DNA of 64,000 bases, taken from the NCBI GenBank assembly GCA_036320915.1, contig JAXBDG010000005.1, positions 2,796,001 through 2,860,000 of the forward strand, given 5' to 3'. A program made the position numbers and the translations under genes. A model generated the notes under the pieces. It was given only the letters and a program-made list of their open reading frames with translations, was not told where the DNA came from and ran no database searches. The stretch comes from Linnemannia elongata (lineage: Eukaryota; Mortierellomycota; Mortierellomycetes; Mortierellales; Mortierellaceae). Below, in pieces: positions 42,113-54,355 of this stretch. The number at the start of each line of letters is the position of its first letter. Position 1 is the stretch's first letter.

Positions 42113-44656
42113 TTACTCTTCTTGCTTCTCACTGCACATCCCCTTGCCCTTCTCCTCAATGACCTTCGCAACCTTAAACACCATCTCCTCGTCACCATAC
42201 TGACTCATGACCTGCAACCCCATCGGAAAACCGTCCTTCGTACATGTCCCAAATGGCACGCTCATCGATGGGATCCCGGCAAGACTCGCTGGGATGGTGA
42301 AGATATCGTCCAAGAACGCGTCAACAGGGTCAATCTGGTCGCCAATCACGTCCTTTAGTTTGGGTGCCGTCGAGACAGCCACTGGCGTCAATAGGGCGTG
42401 GACTCTAGTGGTGGCGCTGCTGTCGTTCTCAAAGTCTTCAGTCAGGTTCCCACACGATCCCGTAATGGCGTTCCGGCGTGAAAACACCCTGTCAAAGTCA
42501 TTCCGGACCATTTGGCGAATCTTTTGGGCCCTCAAGAAAAAGTTGTCAAACGACCTAGGATCAAATTGATACGAGTATTCAGCGGTTAGTCATGTTACTC
42601 TCAAAACACGTACTGCCATGCAACCCAAACCGAACTCTATTGTGAATTGGACATCTTACCCTGAGGTGAGAACATAGGTTCCGAGGAGGATACGGCGCTT
42701 GACTTCCTTGCCGAATCCCTCCATCCTAGTGTGAGAGTAAAGCGCATCTTTCTCATCGTTCTTGTCACTCTGATGACCTATTGTCCAGAATGAGATTACG
42801 AGTTAGCTCTATCAAAGCGAAAAAGACCTTCAATTACCGCACCTGAACCATAACAAAGTACGCTCACCATATCGGATTCCGTCGTATCTCTGCAAGTTAC
42901 TCGACGCCTCGGCAGTGCCCAAAGTAAAGTATGCTCCAACAGCGAGCTTGGTGTTGGGCAGACTCACAGGTATCACCACAGCTCCTGCGTTCTTCAGAAC
43001 TTGAATTCCTCGCCTCCAGAGATCCTTTGTTGCGGGAGCCAGCTCGGCAACGTTGAACTCTTGAGGAATGCCCACCCTGACGCCCAACAGCGGCTTCGTC
43101 TTCAATTCTTGGTCGCTGAACTTTGTCACATCGATGGGTTTGATGGTATCCGCAATTGCTTTTCGTTGTCTCTCTGTCAAGCACGTCGAGTCCTTGGGGT
43201 CCTCTTTTGCCATGATGTCTGTTTTGATTGATTATAAGATCGGCCAGTTAGCATGCGTAATATTATGCGGAGCATATTACAACAATAAGTGATATTGAAC
43301 ACGACTTTTACCATAAATAGTTTGGGCATCGTCAACTGTTTTGGTGAGTGTGCCCACAGTGTCCAAGGAACTGGCGTATGCAACAAGACCCCATCGAGAT
43401 ATCCGGCCATATGATGGCTTAAAGCCCACTACTCCGCAATATGACGCAGGCAGTCTGACCGATCCTCCTGTGTCCGACCCAAGTGCGCTATGTTTGTCGC
43501 GTTTGAGAGTAAGAAGGTGTTTGAGCGTCAGCGTTTACGCTCCTTGCTGATCTTCATTTTTCTCGCTGAAGGCTGAGCCACGAAGAAACATACGCAAAGC
43601 ACATGTTGCTGGCCACGGCTGCAGCACTGCCTCCTGAACTTCCACCAGCAGAACGAGCTTCCAGTTCCTTGGTCTCGTTCAGAGAACGACCAATAATATT
43701 AAACGGATTCTTTGCTGGACCTGCATGGCTGTGAACGTTGTGTGACCTACATGTTCAGGGACAGCATGTAAAAAGGGACTGTTGTCAGCCTCATATGTTG
43801 TTCCTGCAGCGTGCAGTTCTACTTGACTTCGTGCTTGAGCGATGAGGCAGGGTTCTTACCCCATTCCGAATTCGTCCATGTTGACCTTTCCAACCATGAT
43901 AACTCCTGCTTTCTCCAGCAACTCGATGGCTGTTGCCGTGTATGGTGCCTTGAAATCTAAAAAGTAGAGATTCACAAATATAAGAATAGGAGTCAGTTTT
44001 CCATTTTAAACTTGTTGAAAATAGTACCCGGTGATATGAGGCCTCAATTGACTTACTTTCCAGCATGGCGGACGAACACGTTGTGCGCAATTCCGACGTA
44101 CAAAAGTTCATCTTGTATCCCATGACAGCCCCGTCCACCGCACTTTTGGCCGCCTCTATCATATATAAACGATCGATTGATCGAGTTAGAAAAGGATAAT
44201 AATATAATGGACCATTGTCGATCATATACTTTGTAGCGGCAATTGACAGCTGGAGTACAAACATACCTGACTCCCAACGACGCGTTGCTCCGGCAGCCTG
44301 AGATCTGATATGATCGGGTCGAGTGAGGTCGATAAAGGCATTGGTGTACTCATTGTATTTGGCGATGTTCTTCAAGCACTCTTCAGCCTCTGATGCCGGT
44401 GTGCTAGTCTATCACCGTAGAAGTTTTAGAGGTTGACTTGCGGTTAACAACCAGGTGCCGTGGAGTAGTTTGCATTCACAGTTTATTTGATCTGATTCAA
44501 ACACACGGAAGCGACAGGAATGACAAGAAAAAAAAAAGTGGGAGCGGTATAAGTTACTTTGCTAAAGATAGAGGTGACTAGGTTTCTTGCTGTGTGGTGC
44601 CTGAGAGGGCGAGTCCTGATGGAGGAGGGTCGAATGAAAGAAACGGACGAGAGCAT
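42113..44656 (-). CDS. gatA: Glutamyl-tRNA(Gln) amidotransferase subunit A, mitochondrial
   Basis: Nine minus-strand exons join in phase for 525 residues: 44656-44558, 44408-44267, 44155-44057, 43956-43860, 43746-43594, 43487-43312, 43218-42868, 42777-42660, 42554-42113. Residues 1-33 are Arg/Ser-rich and look like a mitochondrial presequence. Amidase-signature features: [46 protein letters not shown] with the cis-Ser, [20 protein letters not shown] with the nucleophilic Ser, [20 protein letters not shown], then [20 protein letters not shown] and [16 protein letters not shown]. The catalytic Lys is kept in GYKMN, although most relatives have K-D-N there. GatA releases ammonia from glutamine for GatB, which amidates mischarged Glu-tRNA(Gln) in the mitochondrion. 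In yeast the complex is GatFAB (A subunit Her2). Confidence 0.95.
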
Positions 44657-44824
44657 GGTTAAAGAACGACAAACAGGCAAGCACAGAGCGGAAACAAACG
44701 CGAATTCTTTTTGCTCCTCACCGACTGTTCAAATGTGAAAGTCACACAGTCATTTAAGTTTTCTGGGGTCAGCGTGAATTTTTATTTTGAATGCAAAATG
44801 GAGTTATGAAGGGACGCAAAAGAA

Positions 44825-46117
44825 TTACACGGCACCGACTTTGGTGCCAGACTTGAGCAGGTCGAGGAACGACGCTTTTGTAAGGTTGGCAACTAGAGCA
44901 TATAGATAGGTAGAGAACAACTGGTCAGCATTTTTTATGTCTATCACAACATTCCTTCACTCCCTTGCGGGGTAATAGGCAATCCATTGAACAGGCATGC
45001 CATTGCGCTGCTCCTTCCTGTACCTTTATCCTTGGAGTTGGTGGTAATAGGGCGAACCTTCTCCGTCAGGTCATCGGTAGCCTTCTGCTGGGCCTTGATA
45101 GCATTGAACAATTGAACCACTAGATTAAAATACCGAGAAGAACGGGTTGCGTTAGCAATCAGAATGCCACATTGTATCAGCAGCGATAGATTTTCCAACA
45201 TATCACATAGAATGAATACCTCCACGGGTGGCGACCTTGCGCAGTTTCTTCTCGTATTCCATGCCGGTATAGTCTGGCTTGACGCGGTCCCTGTTTGCCA
45301 AACGCTTCTTCTCGTTCGAGATCGCCTTCCTGGCCTTAGCTTCCATCTTTTCCTCCTCAATCTTTCTCTCTGCTCCACGAGATCTCGCCAGAATGGGTGT
45401 GCTGGCATCTGCCTTGCGTAGACTTGATCCCAAAATCTTGGACATTGCTTCTGCCATGTTCTCTTCCGTGTGCTTCTTTGACGTCTCTATTATTTTTGGG
45501 AGGTTGTATCAATCGATTCACGCGATGGAAGCAGTTAGCTATCCCATGTGCTCTCATTCCCTAAACAAAACAACAGCTTTTTATCCTGCAAGCAATTGAT
45601 ATCCAGATAAATGTATGTATAAGATGTCCTTACTCTTTGCAGAGGTAGCAGGCATTCCCTCGAAATCATCCTCGTCAGACTCCTCGGCATCGTTTCCTGA
45701 ATCCTTCTCATCCTCGCCGTCGTTATCGCTGTCACTGTCGTCTCCGCTGTTCACTTCCTCCTCCTTGTCCTCGCGACGTGCACGCCTCTTCCTGCCCATG
45801 CCTCCTGTGATATCGCCCCGAGTAGCAGCAATCGGCACTGGCTGGGGTCGCCCTTTTTGGGGCAAAAGATGTGTCTTTGCGGCGGCCTTGGTGTTGGCTT
45901 TGAGGAGGGCGGAGGCGGACATGGTCATTTTTGATTTTGAGTCGTTCGATGCTATGCTAGATTCTGAGCGGAGGGGCTTCTTGAGGATCGACTTTGGCTC
46001 AGTTGAGGCGGTCTTGGCGGTTTCTGCGATAGGTGAGAACTTGACCTTGTGGTCGTCGAGAGGGGCCTGCTTGCGCACCTTTGGAGTAGGAAGGGCAGAA
46101 GTTGACTTGCGTTTCAT
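44825..46117 (-). CDS. RRP15: Ribosomal RNA-processing protein 15 (RRP15) homologue
   Basis: Exons on the minus strand: 46117-45634, 45486-45220, 45119-45024 and 44892-44825, in phase, giving 304 residues. The N-terminal half is basic and Ser-rich, then acidic (NSGDDSDSDNDGEDEKDSGN). The conserved Rrp15 region follows: NMAEAMSKILGSSLRKAD, TPILARSRGAERKIEEEKME, YEKKLRKVATRGVVQLFNAI and KASFLDLLKSGTKVGAV at the C-terminus. Rrp15 is a nucleolar pre-60S assembly factor needed for 27S pre-rRNA processing. The acidic block resembles other nucleolar factors. It is divergent from the GalE gene across 861 bp. Confidence 0.9.
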
Positions 46118-46978
46118 CGCTGTATGTGTATGTAATGAGTTCTATATGTGTTGTAAGAGTGTTGGTTGCTTGCTGGTTTGGTCGAGTAGGTAATAGTTGA
46201 GGGATGCAATTAAGATGACTTGAAGGGCAGCATGTCCTGAACTCGTCCAGTTGTGTCATTTGCTTTTCAAAAAAAAAAAGAAAAGTTTGTTGACAAGTGG
46301 CTTAGGATGTCAATCACCCAACTCCGCACAATTTACATGCATTTGAGTAGAAGGCTGATTTTAGTGGCAAAAAGACACACTTTTGTTGATAGCTATGGTG
46401 ATGGTAGTGGTGTTGTGCCCTATTGGGCTATCGGGATAAGGGCAAAAGGAATCCAATCCACTATGGTGAACAAAAGCTGTCGAAGGATAAGAATAGCATT
46501 TCTTCACCCCCAACGACAACTTGGCGTGTGTGTGTGTGTACAAGAATACACTCTCGTTCCCTTCTCTCTCTCTCTCCCAGAGCCCATGTCGTTGTTTAGC
46601 TGCATCGACAAAAATGTCTATCTTAAGCTTTGTCCTTTTACGCCCACAACCATGAGACCACTGCGCATCTCTGCTCGCCCGGGACCTCTTCGACCGCTGC
46701 TCTTCTTCCTGTAATTGCATCCAGTCGAGTCGTGTCAGTGATGGGTGATGTTATTTATGGAATCGGAGGTTCGTTACGCCCGCGAAAAACAGCAAGCAAA
46801 TCGACAGGGACCATTAGACGCACAAGCCTCCTGAAAACAACCTCTATATAAATGATTCACAGACTTTATACCCACTCCCTCCCTTACCCCTCTTCCTTTC
46901 CTCTTCCAACCAAGTCCACCAATAAACGGAACCATCTAAAGAAACACTTCACTCTCACCTCCCGTACAACAAGTCGCC
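46118..46978. promoter_or_regulatory. Divergent intergenic region, RRP15 / GalE
   Basis: No gene was seen in these 861 bp. The GalE side has a TATA box at 46845-46852 and a CT-rich leader. A TG/CT microsatellite pair lies at about 46524-46577. Confidence 0.55.
46845..46852 (+). promoter_or_regulatory. TATA box of the UDP-glucose 4-epimerase gene
   Basis: TATATAAA lies 127 bp before the GalE start codon and is followed by a CT-rich leader, a usual fungal core-promoter layout. Confidence 0.6.
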
Positions 46979-48244
46979 ATGTCCACCAAGAACTCCGCCG
47001 AGACAGTCCTTGTCACAGGAGGCTGTGGCTACGTCGGTTCTCACACGGTGCTCAGCCTCCTCGAATCCGGCTACAAGGTCGTCGTCCTCGACAACCTGTG
47101 CAACACCACCGAGTCGGGCACAACCGCAGCCACCCCCGAGGCCCTCAAGCGTATCCAAACGATCGTCGGTACGGATAAACCTATCCCCTTCTACCCCGTT
47201 GACATTATTGACCGAGCCTCCCTCGTCAAGATCTTCCAAGCCCATCCAGAAATCTCGTCTGTCATCCACTGCGCCGGACTCAAGGCTGTCGGTGAGTCGG
47301 GTAGACGACCCCTGGATTACTACAACGTTAACATCTCGGGCACACTCAACCTGCTGCAAGTCATGGAAGATTTTGATGTCCGTCGTATGGTCTTTTCGTC
47401 ATCAGCAACTGTCTATGGCGACCCACCCAAAATTCCCATTCCAGAAACCTCCCCCATTATCGCCTCGATGAGTACCTATGGACGGACCAAGGTCTTTTTG
47501 GAGCACATTCTACAGGATCTTTGCGTCGCATCAGAGATCAAGCAGAAGGAGTACGAGCAGGAGCAGAAACGCCTGGGCGCCGAGGCCGTCAAGAATTACC
47601 GCTGGAGCGCATTGCTGTTGAGATATTTCAACCCCGTTGGAGCACACAGCAGTGGACAGATTGGAGAGTCGCCATTCGGCACTCCTGCCAACTTGACTCC
47701 ATTCCTGGCACAGGTCGCAGTCGGTAACCTCGAGAAGCTGTCTGTCTATGGCAATGACTACCCCACAAAGGACGGCACCTGTATTCGGTAGGGAACGGTC
47801 ATCTAAGGTTCTGATGCTTTGAGTAGACCGTCGTATGGCACGGTATGTTGCACCTTGTTAACTAATGCCCCTGACCATCTAAACATCCTCTTATATAGCG
47901 ATTACCTGCATGTTGTCGACTGTGCCAATGGACATGTGGCTGCGCTCCAAAAGATCGAGCGGGAAGAGGCCAGCAACAACTACCAGTGCAAGGCCTACAA
48001 CTTGGGAGCTGGTATCGGCTACACTGTCCTGGAGGTCATCCGTGCTTTCAGCAAGGCTGTGGGTCGGGACTTGCCCTATGTCATTGTGCCCCGTCGTACC
48101 GGAGATGTGCCCAATCTGACTTCTGATGCGTCCCTCGCCAACAAGGAGCTCAACTGGAAGGCCGAGCGGTCTTTGGATGATATGTGTATCGACCTTTGGA
48201 GATGGCAGAGCCAGAACCCTAGAGGATACAGCTCGCAGAAGTAA
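46979..48244 (+). CDS. galE: UDP-glucose 4-epimerase
   Basis: Two exons, 46979-47787 and 47899-48244, with donor GTAGGG, encode 384 residues, somewhat longer than bacterial GalE (about 340). The Rossmann start VLVTGGCGYVGSHTVLSLLE binds NAD. It is followed by VVVLDNLCN, HCAGLKAVGES, FSSSATVYGDP and the catalytic STYGRTK (Tyr near residue 166, Lys near 170). Substrate-loop motifs are LLRYFNPVGAHSSGQIGE, then DGTCIRDYLHVVDCANGHVA across the splice and YNLGAGIGYTVLEV. There is an insertion of about 20 residues rich in Glu/Lys/Gln (SEIKQKEYEQEQKRLGAEAV) before LLRYFNP. It interconverts UDP-glucose and UDP-galactose in the Leloir pathway and supplies UDP-galactose for glycans. There is no mutarotase fusion of the yeast Gal10 type. 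Confidence 0.97.
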
Positions 48245-48367
48245 AACATTTTTACTATACATTCCTCTTTCTTTGATCATTTTCATATTTATTACTTCGT
48301 ATGCAATGCTATTTTATGAGAGAGATTGAAGGGGGAATGTGGGGGGATCTTGTCGGTCGACTACTAT

Positions 48368-49636
48368 TTACACGCGGGCGGGGAGGATCTTGCCGTGGCA
48401 CTCGCCAAAGCCAACACGGACGCCATCCTTCTCGCACCAACCGGCCAAGATCATCTCATCGTTGTCTTTCAAGAACTTGCGAGTGATGCCATCCTCCAAC
48501 TGGATATCCTTAGCACCGCTCCAGGAGAGCTCCAACATGGAGCCGAAAGAGTCCTCGGTGGGTCCAGAGATGGTACCGGATCCGCAAAGGTCTCCAGTGC
48601 GCATGTTGCATCCGTTGACGGTGTGGTGGGTGAGCTGCTGGGCAAAGGACCAGTACATGTACTTCAAGTTGGAGCGGGAGATAACGCTGTACTTTGAGCT
48701 CTCGGCGGGCTTGAGCTTGACCTCGAGGTTGATGTCGTAGGCGGAAGCGGTCGACTCGGCGAGATAGGCCATGGGCTTGGGGTCCTGGACGGGGCCGTTG
48801 ACCAAGAAGGGCTCGAGGGCATCCATGGTGACGACCCAGGCGGAGACGGTGGTTCCAAAGTTCTTGCCAAGGAAGGGTCCGAGGGGGACGTACTCCCAGG
48901 CCTGAATGTCGCGAGCGCTCCAGTCGTTCATGAGAACAACACCGAACATGTGGTCCTTGGCGTTGTCGATGGTGATGGGCTCACCCAAGTTGTTGCCGGT
49001 GCCGACCAAGAAGGCCTAAAACGAGAGGCGTGAGAATTTTTAATTTTTTTGTTTTCGTAGACGGTCATAAAACCTGGGTGTTGAAGGCACAGGCCACTAA
49101 ATACAATTTCTCACGATAAACAAGAGACACATAAACAAACAGAGAAAAAACAAACGTACCATCTCGAGCTCACAGTCCATGCGGAGGGAGGGACCGAACT
49201 GGGGAGCCTCACCCTTGACAACGACGCGCTGACCCTGGGGGCGCTTCAACTCTGTGCCAGAGACGACGACCGAGGAAGCACGACCATGGTAACCGACGGG
49301 GAGGTGGGTCCAGTTGGGCATCAAAGCGTTCTCCTTGCCACGGAACATAATTCCGACGTTGGTGGCGTGCTCCTTGGAGGCGTAAAAGTCGGTGTAGTCT
49401 CCAATGTTTGCAGGGAGGTGGGTCTTGACGGTGTTGATGGGGAAGACAGCGCGCTCGAGAAGGTCCTTGTTGTCGCGAAGAGTGGCCTCGGAGGCAGAGA
49501 GGAGCTTCTGGATGTGCTTGCGGGTAGCGGACCAGACGGGCTTGCCCAACGACATGAACAAGTTCAACGTGGACTACAATTTACAACATGTTCCATTGAC
49601 ATATAACGGACAGTTTGTTAGGAACATGAATGCATA

Positions 49637-49672
<36 letters not shown>

Positions 49673-50152
49673 AAGTGAACAGGAAAGGCTTTTAGGAATA
49701 TGCAAGTATGTATGGTCGGTCCGACGTAGTTATTATATGCAAGCTAACAGGGTCATGAATGTCATGCTCAAGGAATAATTGAAAAGGCTTACCTGGGAGA
49801 AGACACCCTGGGCATCTGCAACGACGGAGGAGAGGAGGCCAGCCTGGGCAAGGACGGAGAGATCGATGGCATAGTCACCAATGCGAGTAGCAACGCGGGG
49901 AGCAGCCTATTAGGTCAATGTTTCAAGACGAGAGGGGTCAGTAAGACTTTATGTTCGAGTTCAATTGGAGTCATAAAAACAGACACGGTGGTGGTCGTTC
50001 CAACCATGGACATTGACGCGGTGACGAGGATTGAACAGGAACAAGGCAAAGGATACAATAAAATAACTTACGTTGTGAGGAGTGGAAATGATTCCGAAGG
50101 GGATGTTGTGGATGGAGAAGTCCGAGTCAGGTTTGGTCTCGATGAAGGACAT
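48368..50152 (-). CDS. Fumarylacetoacetase
   Basis: Exons on the minus strand: 50152-50072, 49906-49793, 49573-49160 and 49015-48368, all phase 0, giving 418 residues, matching the family (about 420). It starts [20 protein letters not shown], typical of FAH. Active-site signatures are present: [15 protein letters not shown] (metal Asp), [17 protein letters not shown] (catalytic His), MDCELEM (metal-binding Glu residues), [20 protein letters not shown] (metal Asp) and [20 protein letters not shown]. It hydrolyses fumarylacetoacetate to fumarate and acetoacetate, the last step of tyrosine/phenylalanine breakdown, in the cytosol. Intron 2 contains a 30-base homopolymer. The other pathway genes (homogentisate dioxygenase, maleylacetoacetate isomerase) are not adjacent. 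Confidence 0.97.
49638..49667 (+). repeat. A30 homopolymer in FAH intron 2 (T30 on the transcribed sense)
   Basis: About 30 A on the plus strand inside the intron 49574-49792. In the sense of the transcript it is a T/U run about 60 nt upstream of the acceptor. Confidence 0.85.
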
Positions 50153-50630
50153 TGTGTTTGGGTTGTAGAGAGAAAGAGTGGGGAGGAAAGTGTTGTGTGT
50201 GGGGGGTGGTGTTGTGTGGGGGGTGAGAAGGAGAAGGAGAAGGAAAAAAAGAAGAAAACGGCGGATTTAACGTGATTAAAAAGGTGGAGCTAGGTGAAGG
50301 GGCTTATTCGTAGAGAGTACTGTAATGAGCAAATCCATTGGCTGATCGTGAGAAAAAGGTTCTAAGTCTAATGTATGTATGAATGTATGTACAAGGAGCA
50401 GTCCTGAATTCTTCAAAAGGCGTGACTTTTTTATTTAACATGAACACTTTCACGCTTTCACGCTACCTGTCAACCAGACAGACAGGCTGTCGCGAGTCAA
50501 GGGCCTCACTTGCTTAATTATTTACCATCCTTGTCCCCTAACATAAGCATACACACCTCTCCCTTCATCACACTCTTCGACTCTTTGAATTACATCCTCT
50601 TGTGTGGATCAACCCTCAGCTCCTGCTTTG
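50153..50630. promoter_or_regulatory. Divergent promoter, FAH / small membrane protein and GPI1
   Basis: A 478 bp gap. It includes a G-rich leader of FAH, a direct repeat TTTCACGC at about 50449-50462, and a pyrimidine-rich stretch before 50631. No TATA was assigned. Confidence 0.45.
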
Positions 50631-51171
50631 ATGCGGACCATCCTGATCTCTGCTGCCCTATCCTTTGCCTTTGGCTACAGTGCCTGCAACTTTGCCATCA
50701 TCTCGACCATCTGCGACGTTGCTGCCTCTGTCCCTGAAACATCTCACAAGGTATTTATTTTATGCACTTGATGACATTACCCGCATTCAGGCATTGGCGT
50801 CATCACTGCAGGAATAATAGAGATCTAACTCACGTTGCCTTTTTGTTCGCTGTCACTTTAATGGCTTTGTAGAGATACTTGTTGTACGCAATCTTGATCC
50901 TCGTCGTCCTCTTTGTGCTCATATTGATCCCCCTGGAGCGGATCGCCAACTTTGAAGCACGAAGGGTATGTCGATATCCACGTTGCCAATGGGCTAATTC
51001 ATTGTGCAAGCTGTCTTTTCATTATATTGCCATTGGATAAACACATACCACCGCCTGTCACTCAGATGCTGACTTTACTCTCGTTCCTCACCTACTCCCT
51101 GAATATAGAAACAGGACTATCCATTCCGTACTTCAGCTCGGGAACATTTACAACGGAGAGGAAGCTTTTAA
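50631..51171 (+). CDS. Small two-helix membrane protein, 91 residues, just upstream of GPI1
   Basis: Exons 50631-50750, 50873-50965 and 51109-51171, all phase 0. An alternative acceptor at 51114 would drop two residues. Helix 1 covers about residues 4-27 (ILISAALSFAFGYSACNFAI) and helix 2 about 42-63 (YLLYAILILVVLFVLILIPL), followed by a basic tail (ARRKQDYPFRTSAREHLQRR). The stop codon is only 26 nt before the ATG of GPI1 on the same strand, and no promoter-like space separates them, so the two may share a transcript. Family not recognised. Its position suggests, but does not show, a membrane partner of the GPI-GlcNAc transferase. It might instead be an upstream reading frame regulating GPI1. 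Confidence 0.55.
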
Positions 51172-51197
51172 TCTCTGGGCTACAATACTTTTCAACT

Positions 51198-54100
51198 ATG
51201 AGCTCATCGGCTGCAATCTCAAAGGTCTTTTGGCCATCTCATCTATGCTCGAGACACGTCCGCACTGGATTCATCATAGGCTGGAACGTCAGGAGCTTCA
51301 CTGCTTGCATCGCTACTATTATCTCGGATATCGATGTAAGGATAAGTCATACCCATTATATATCACATTCGACTTGCCACTAGTCACTTGCAGCCAGATG
51401 ACTGACCATCGTTTTATCGCTTGCATTTGCCCTACTTTTACTAGTTGGATGCTTTAGTGAGAGCGCTCGGATCATTGACATCAGAACCTCAGTTTGCTGC
51501 CATGAATCGAATTTGTGGAGTGAGCCCTGTAGTCCTTGGCGTAGCAATTGTGCCTTTTGCGGATGGAATGACGGCGCAGGCTGTGGCAGAGAGCAACGCC
51601 AAGCTGCTAGCCTCGCGATCATTACTGGAACATAAGGAAACGGCCAATCTGTGGCTGACCATCGAGATCAAACCAACATATATCCCTTTCCTCGAGTCAT
51701 TGCATTGCTGTGGATATCTGTACAGTCATGTCAGCTCAGAAATCATCTTTTATAAACAGCCAGATCCAAGGAGTTTTCAATTCCTTTCTCTTGACCCGCT
51801 AATCCTGGACATTTCGAAAATCAATGCCTCGGGAGCCCTCTTCGACGCGGCGATGAGTCCAAAGGCGGCACAAAGGCGAACGAAGTCTTCAATGAACCAC
51901 TCTCGTCTGTATATATCTTCATCAGGACGGACAGTGACCGATGATATGAATATCACGCTGCAGCAGGTGAGTTTTGTTATTTTGGGTTAGCACACACCAT
52001 AGCCGCATGAAATGGGAAATATGTGTACTTATTTTACACTTTTGTTTCCATTTATAGATCAACTCGTCCTACATGATTGAGCAGGCTGTGCACGCCAAGG
52101 CCAAGAATTTACTCCGAAGGCGAGCCAGGAGCAGGAGCATGTCGGAAGCAGTACGCGAATCGGCGGTGGACTTGAGCATCAAGGTGCGGTCCAAACTGGC
52201 GATCACAGTTTCAATGGTGTGGCCAATGATTCAACCCTTCACGATCCGGCCTCTGATGGTGATCCTGTTTATTCTGAGAGCGCTTGTAGAGTTCAGTCTG
52301 TGGGTGCTTAATTGGAGGTTTCCTGCCTGGGCGTTCAATGGGATTGCTATTAAGGACATGACCACGACAGGACAACAGATCGACCTGAGACTACAGCAGG
52401 CCTGTTTTTGGCCATGGCAGTATTTCATGGCCAAGAAACGAGCGTGGACGAATATGTCTATTACTAGAGCACAGTACATCAGGTACACCGCAGCACGGCT
52501 GACTATTCTTCTCTCGATCAACGTTTAGTTCTGGGCTGCAACTACCAATGCTAATCAAGGGTTTTATTGTTTTGGCGCCGCTTTCCTTTTTTTAGCTTCT
52601 ACAATAGCATGTGGCTGGTCGCCAATGACATTATCATTGGAGTCGCTTTTGGGTCGTTTCTTATCAGTAACAACCAGTACATGGCAGAGGTGCTGCAGCG
52701 CTATGTCAAGGTAGGACTCATTTGACCAACGAGGCTAAAGTCAGTGGATACACAAGCATATGCAAGCAATCGTTTATAGAACTAACATGAGCTCCCTGAA
52801 CGATGGTGCTTGTAGGACTACACCATCGACTCGATCTCTGCGGTATTGGAGTGGCTGACATCCAAGAACGAATATCCCGCAGGGCTCAAACTCAACCCCG
52901 AGCTAAACCCCTTCTTGGGCCAACTCTTTAAATGGCTCATCGAACTATGGGCAGGTACGACGAGAGTCCACTCGCTTTTAGCTGCCTTAAGGCCTGGTCA
53001 AGTACCATGCGACTAATGCCATCCTTTCATACCTCTTTTTGTAACCGACTAGACTTCATTATCTCGCTCGCACCCATCGTGCCTATCGCCATCAACTTAA
53101 TTGGGCTTTCGGGAGCATTTGGAGCAACCATGGCGCTTTCATTGATATCAGACCTCCTGGCTTTCACCACGCTCCACATCTACTGGTTCTACATGGTCGC
53201 AGCAAGGATATTTCACTGGCAACTCACTATCCTTTATTCGCTCTTCAATCTGTTTCGCGGCAAAAAGCGAAACACGCTCCGGCACCGGATTGACTCTTGC
53301 GACTATGATCTTGACCAGCTGCTTCTTGGGACGATCCTATTCACACTGCTGACTTTTTTGTTCCCGACTATTGTCGTTTACTACTTGACATTTGCTCTGG
53401 TATGTGCTGGCAGCAGGATACTCTGCTCCTACTCTATATTTTCACCCGATCAACAACGCACGAGACTAACAAAGTGCATATTTACCCATTTGAATTCAAT
53501 AGAGTCGAGTCGCGGTCATCTGCATGCAGGCTACTATGGAGACGATATTAGCGTGCCTGAACCACTTTCCTTTATTCGCGATCATGCTAAGAATCAAAGA
53601 TCCCGATCGCCTTCCTGGTGGACTGAGGCTTGAGGTCTGTCCTGAGCGATTCTTCTTTGACAGGGCTACACCCCTTCGATGGGTTGTGAGCTCGTTAAGG
53701 TCTGTATCGGCCGAGTATCCCTCACATCAGACACCAGCCTATACCAGTGATGCAGAAGGCAGACCCAGCCCACAGCTTAGCGACATGGGCGGTGGCGTTT
53801 CTTCAAGCTTACTCCGTCATCGTTCTGTCGATGGAATTCAAACTTCGTATCGCCAACCCTCTCACATTTCAGGAACTTCAAACGGCTACGAAAGCCATCT
53901 CCAGTATTCTCAACACACGCCACTACACCTTCAATCTCAACTTGGCCAGCAGGGCTTCCTTGGCTCTTTTGATGGCCTATCCAACATGGAGCACGAGAGA
54001 ATACCTCGCTCCACAAGCTATGTCTTCCTCACTGTGAGTTTATTATTGAAGGACCAGGATACAAATTACTTGCGCTTCAATGTTGAAACACTTCGTTACT

Positions 54101-54355
54101 CCCATATTGACTTCTGTCCACATTGTGTTTTTGTTATATTGATAGAACTCACCATTGCCGCCACCAGCCATATTCTTCCAATATTCGGTACTCTGGAAAC
54201 GACTTTCGTCCCACTACTTCACGCTACGTGTCCTCAAATGCTTGCTCTCGGGGGAAACCATCCGTTCGATCCCAAGACTGCAGTATCCAATGCTGCCCGA
54301 CACGAGGTTTGTGCCAGTCTTCGTTCGCCACGTCAATACATGCAAGATTGTTTAA
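51198..54355 (+). CDS. GPI1: GPI1 / PIG-Q, GPI-N-acetylglucosaminyltransferase subunit
   Basis: Eight exons join in phase for 808 residues: 51198-51335, 51445-51966, 52058-52482, 52596-52710, 52816-52954, 53053-53399, 53503-54033, 54146-54355. The start (ISKVFWPSHL, GFIIGWN) matches the PIG-Q family N-terminus. The Gpi1 core is clear: NDIIIGVAFGSFLISN, WLTSKNEYPAGLKLNPELNP, MALSLISDLLAFTTLHIYWF, LFRGKKRNTLRHRIDSCDYD, DLDQLLLGTILFTLLTFLFP and GGLRLEVCPERFFFDR. Several helices are hydrophobic enough for an ER multi-pass protein. It stabilises the complex that transfers GlcNAc to phosphatidylinositol, the first GPI-anchor step. A Ser/His-rich insertion of roughly 100 residues (exon 7) separates the core from the conserved tail (FFQYSVLWKRLSSHYFTLRV), making it longer than yeast Gpi1. 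Confidence 0.93.

Noticed and set aside
49085..49115. Possible 23-nt microexon (GGCCTGTGCCTTCAACACC) in FAH intron 3
   Set aside because: Including it would break the reading frame between DCELEM and AFLVGTG, which join perfectly without it.
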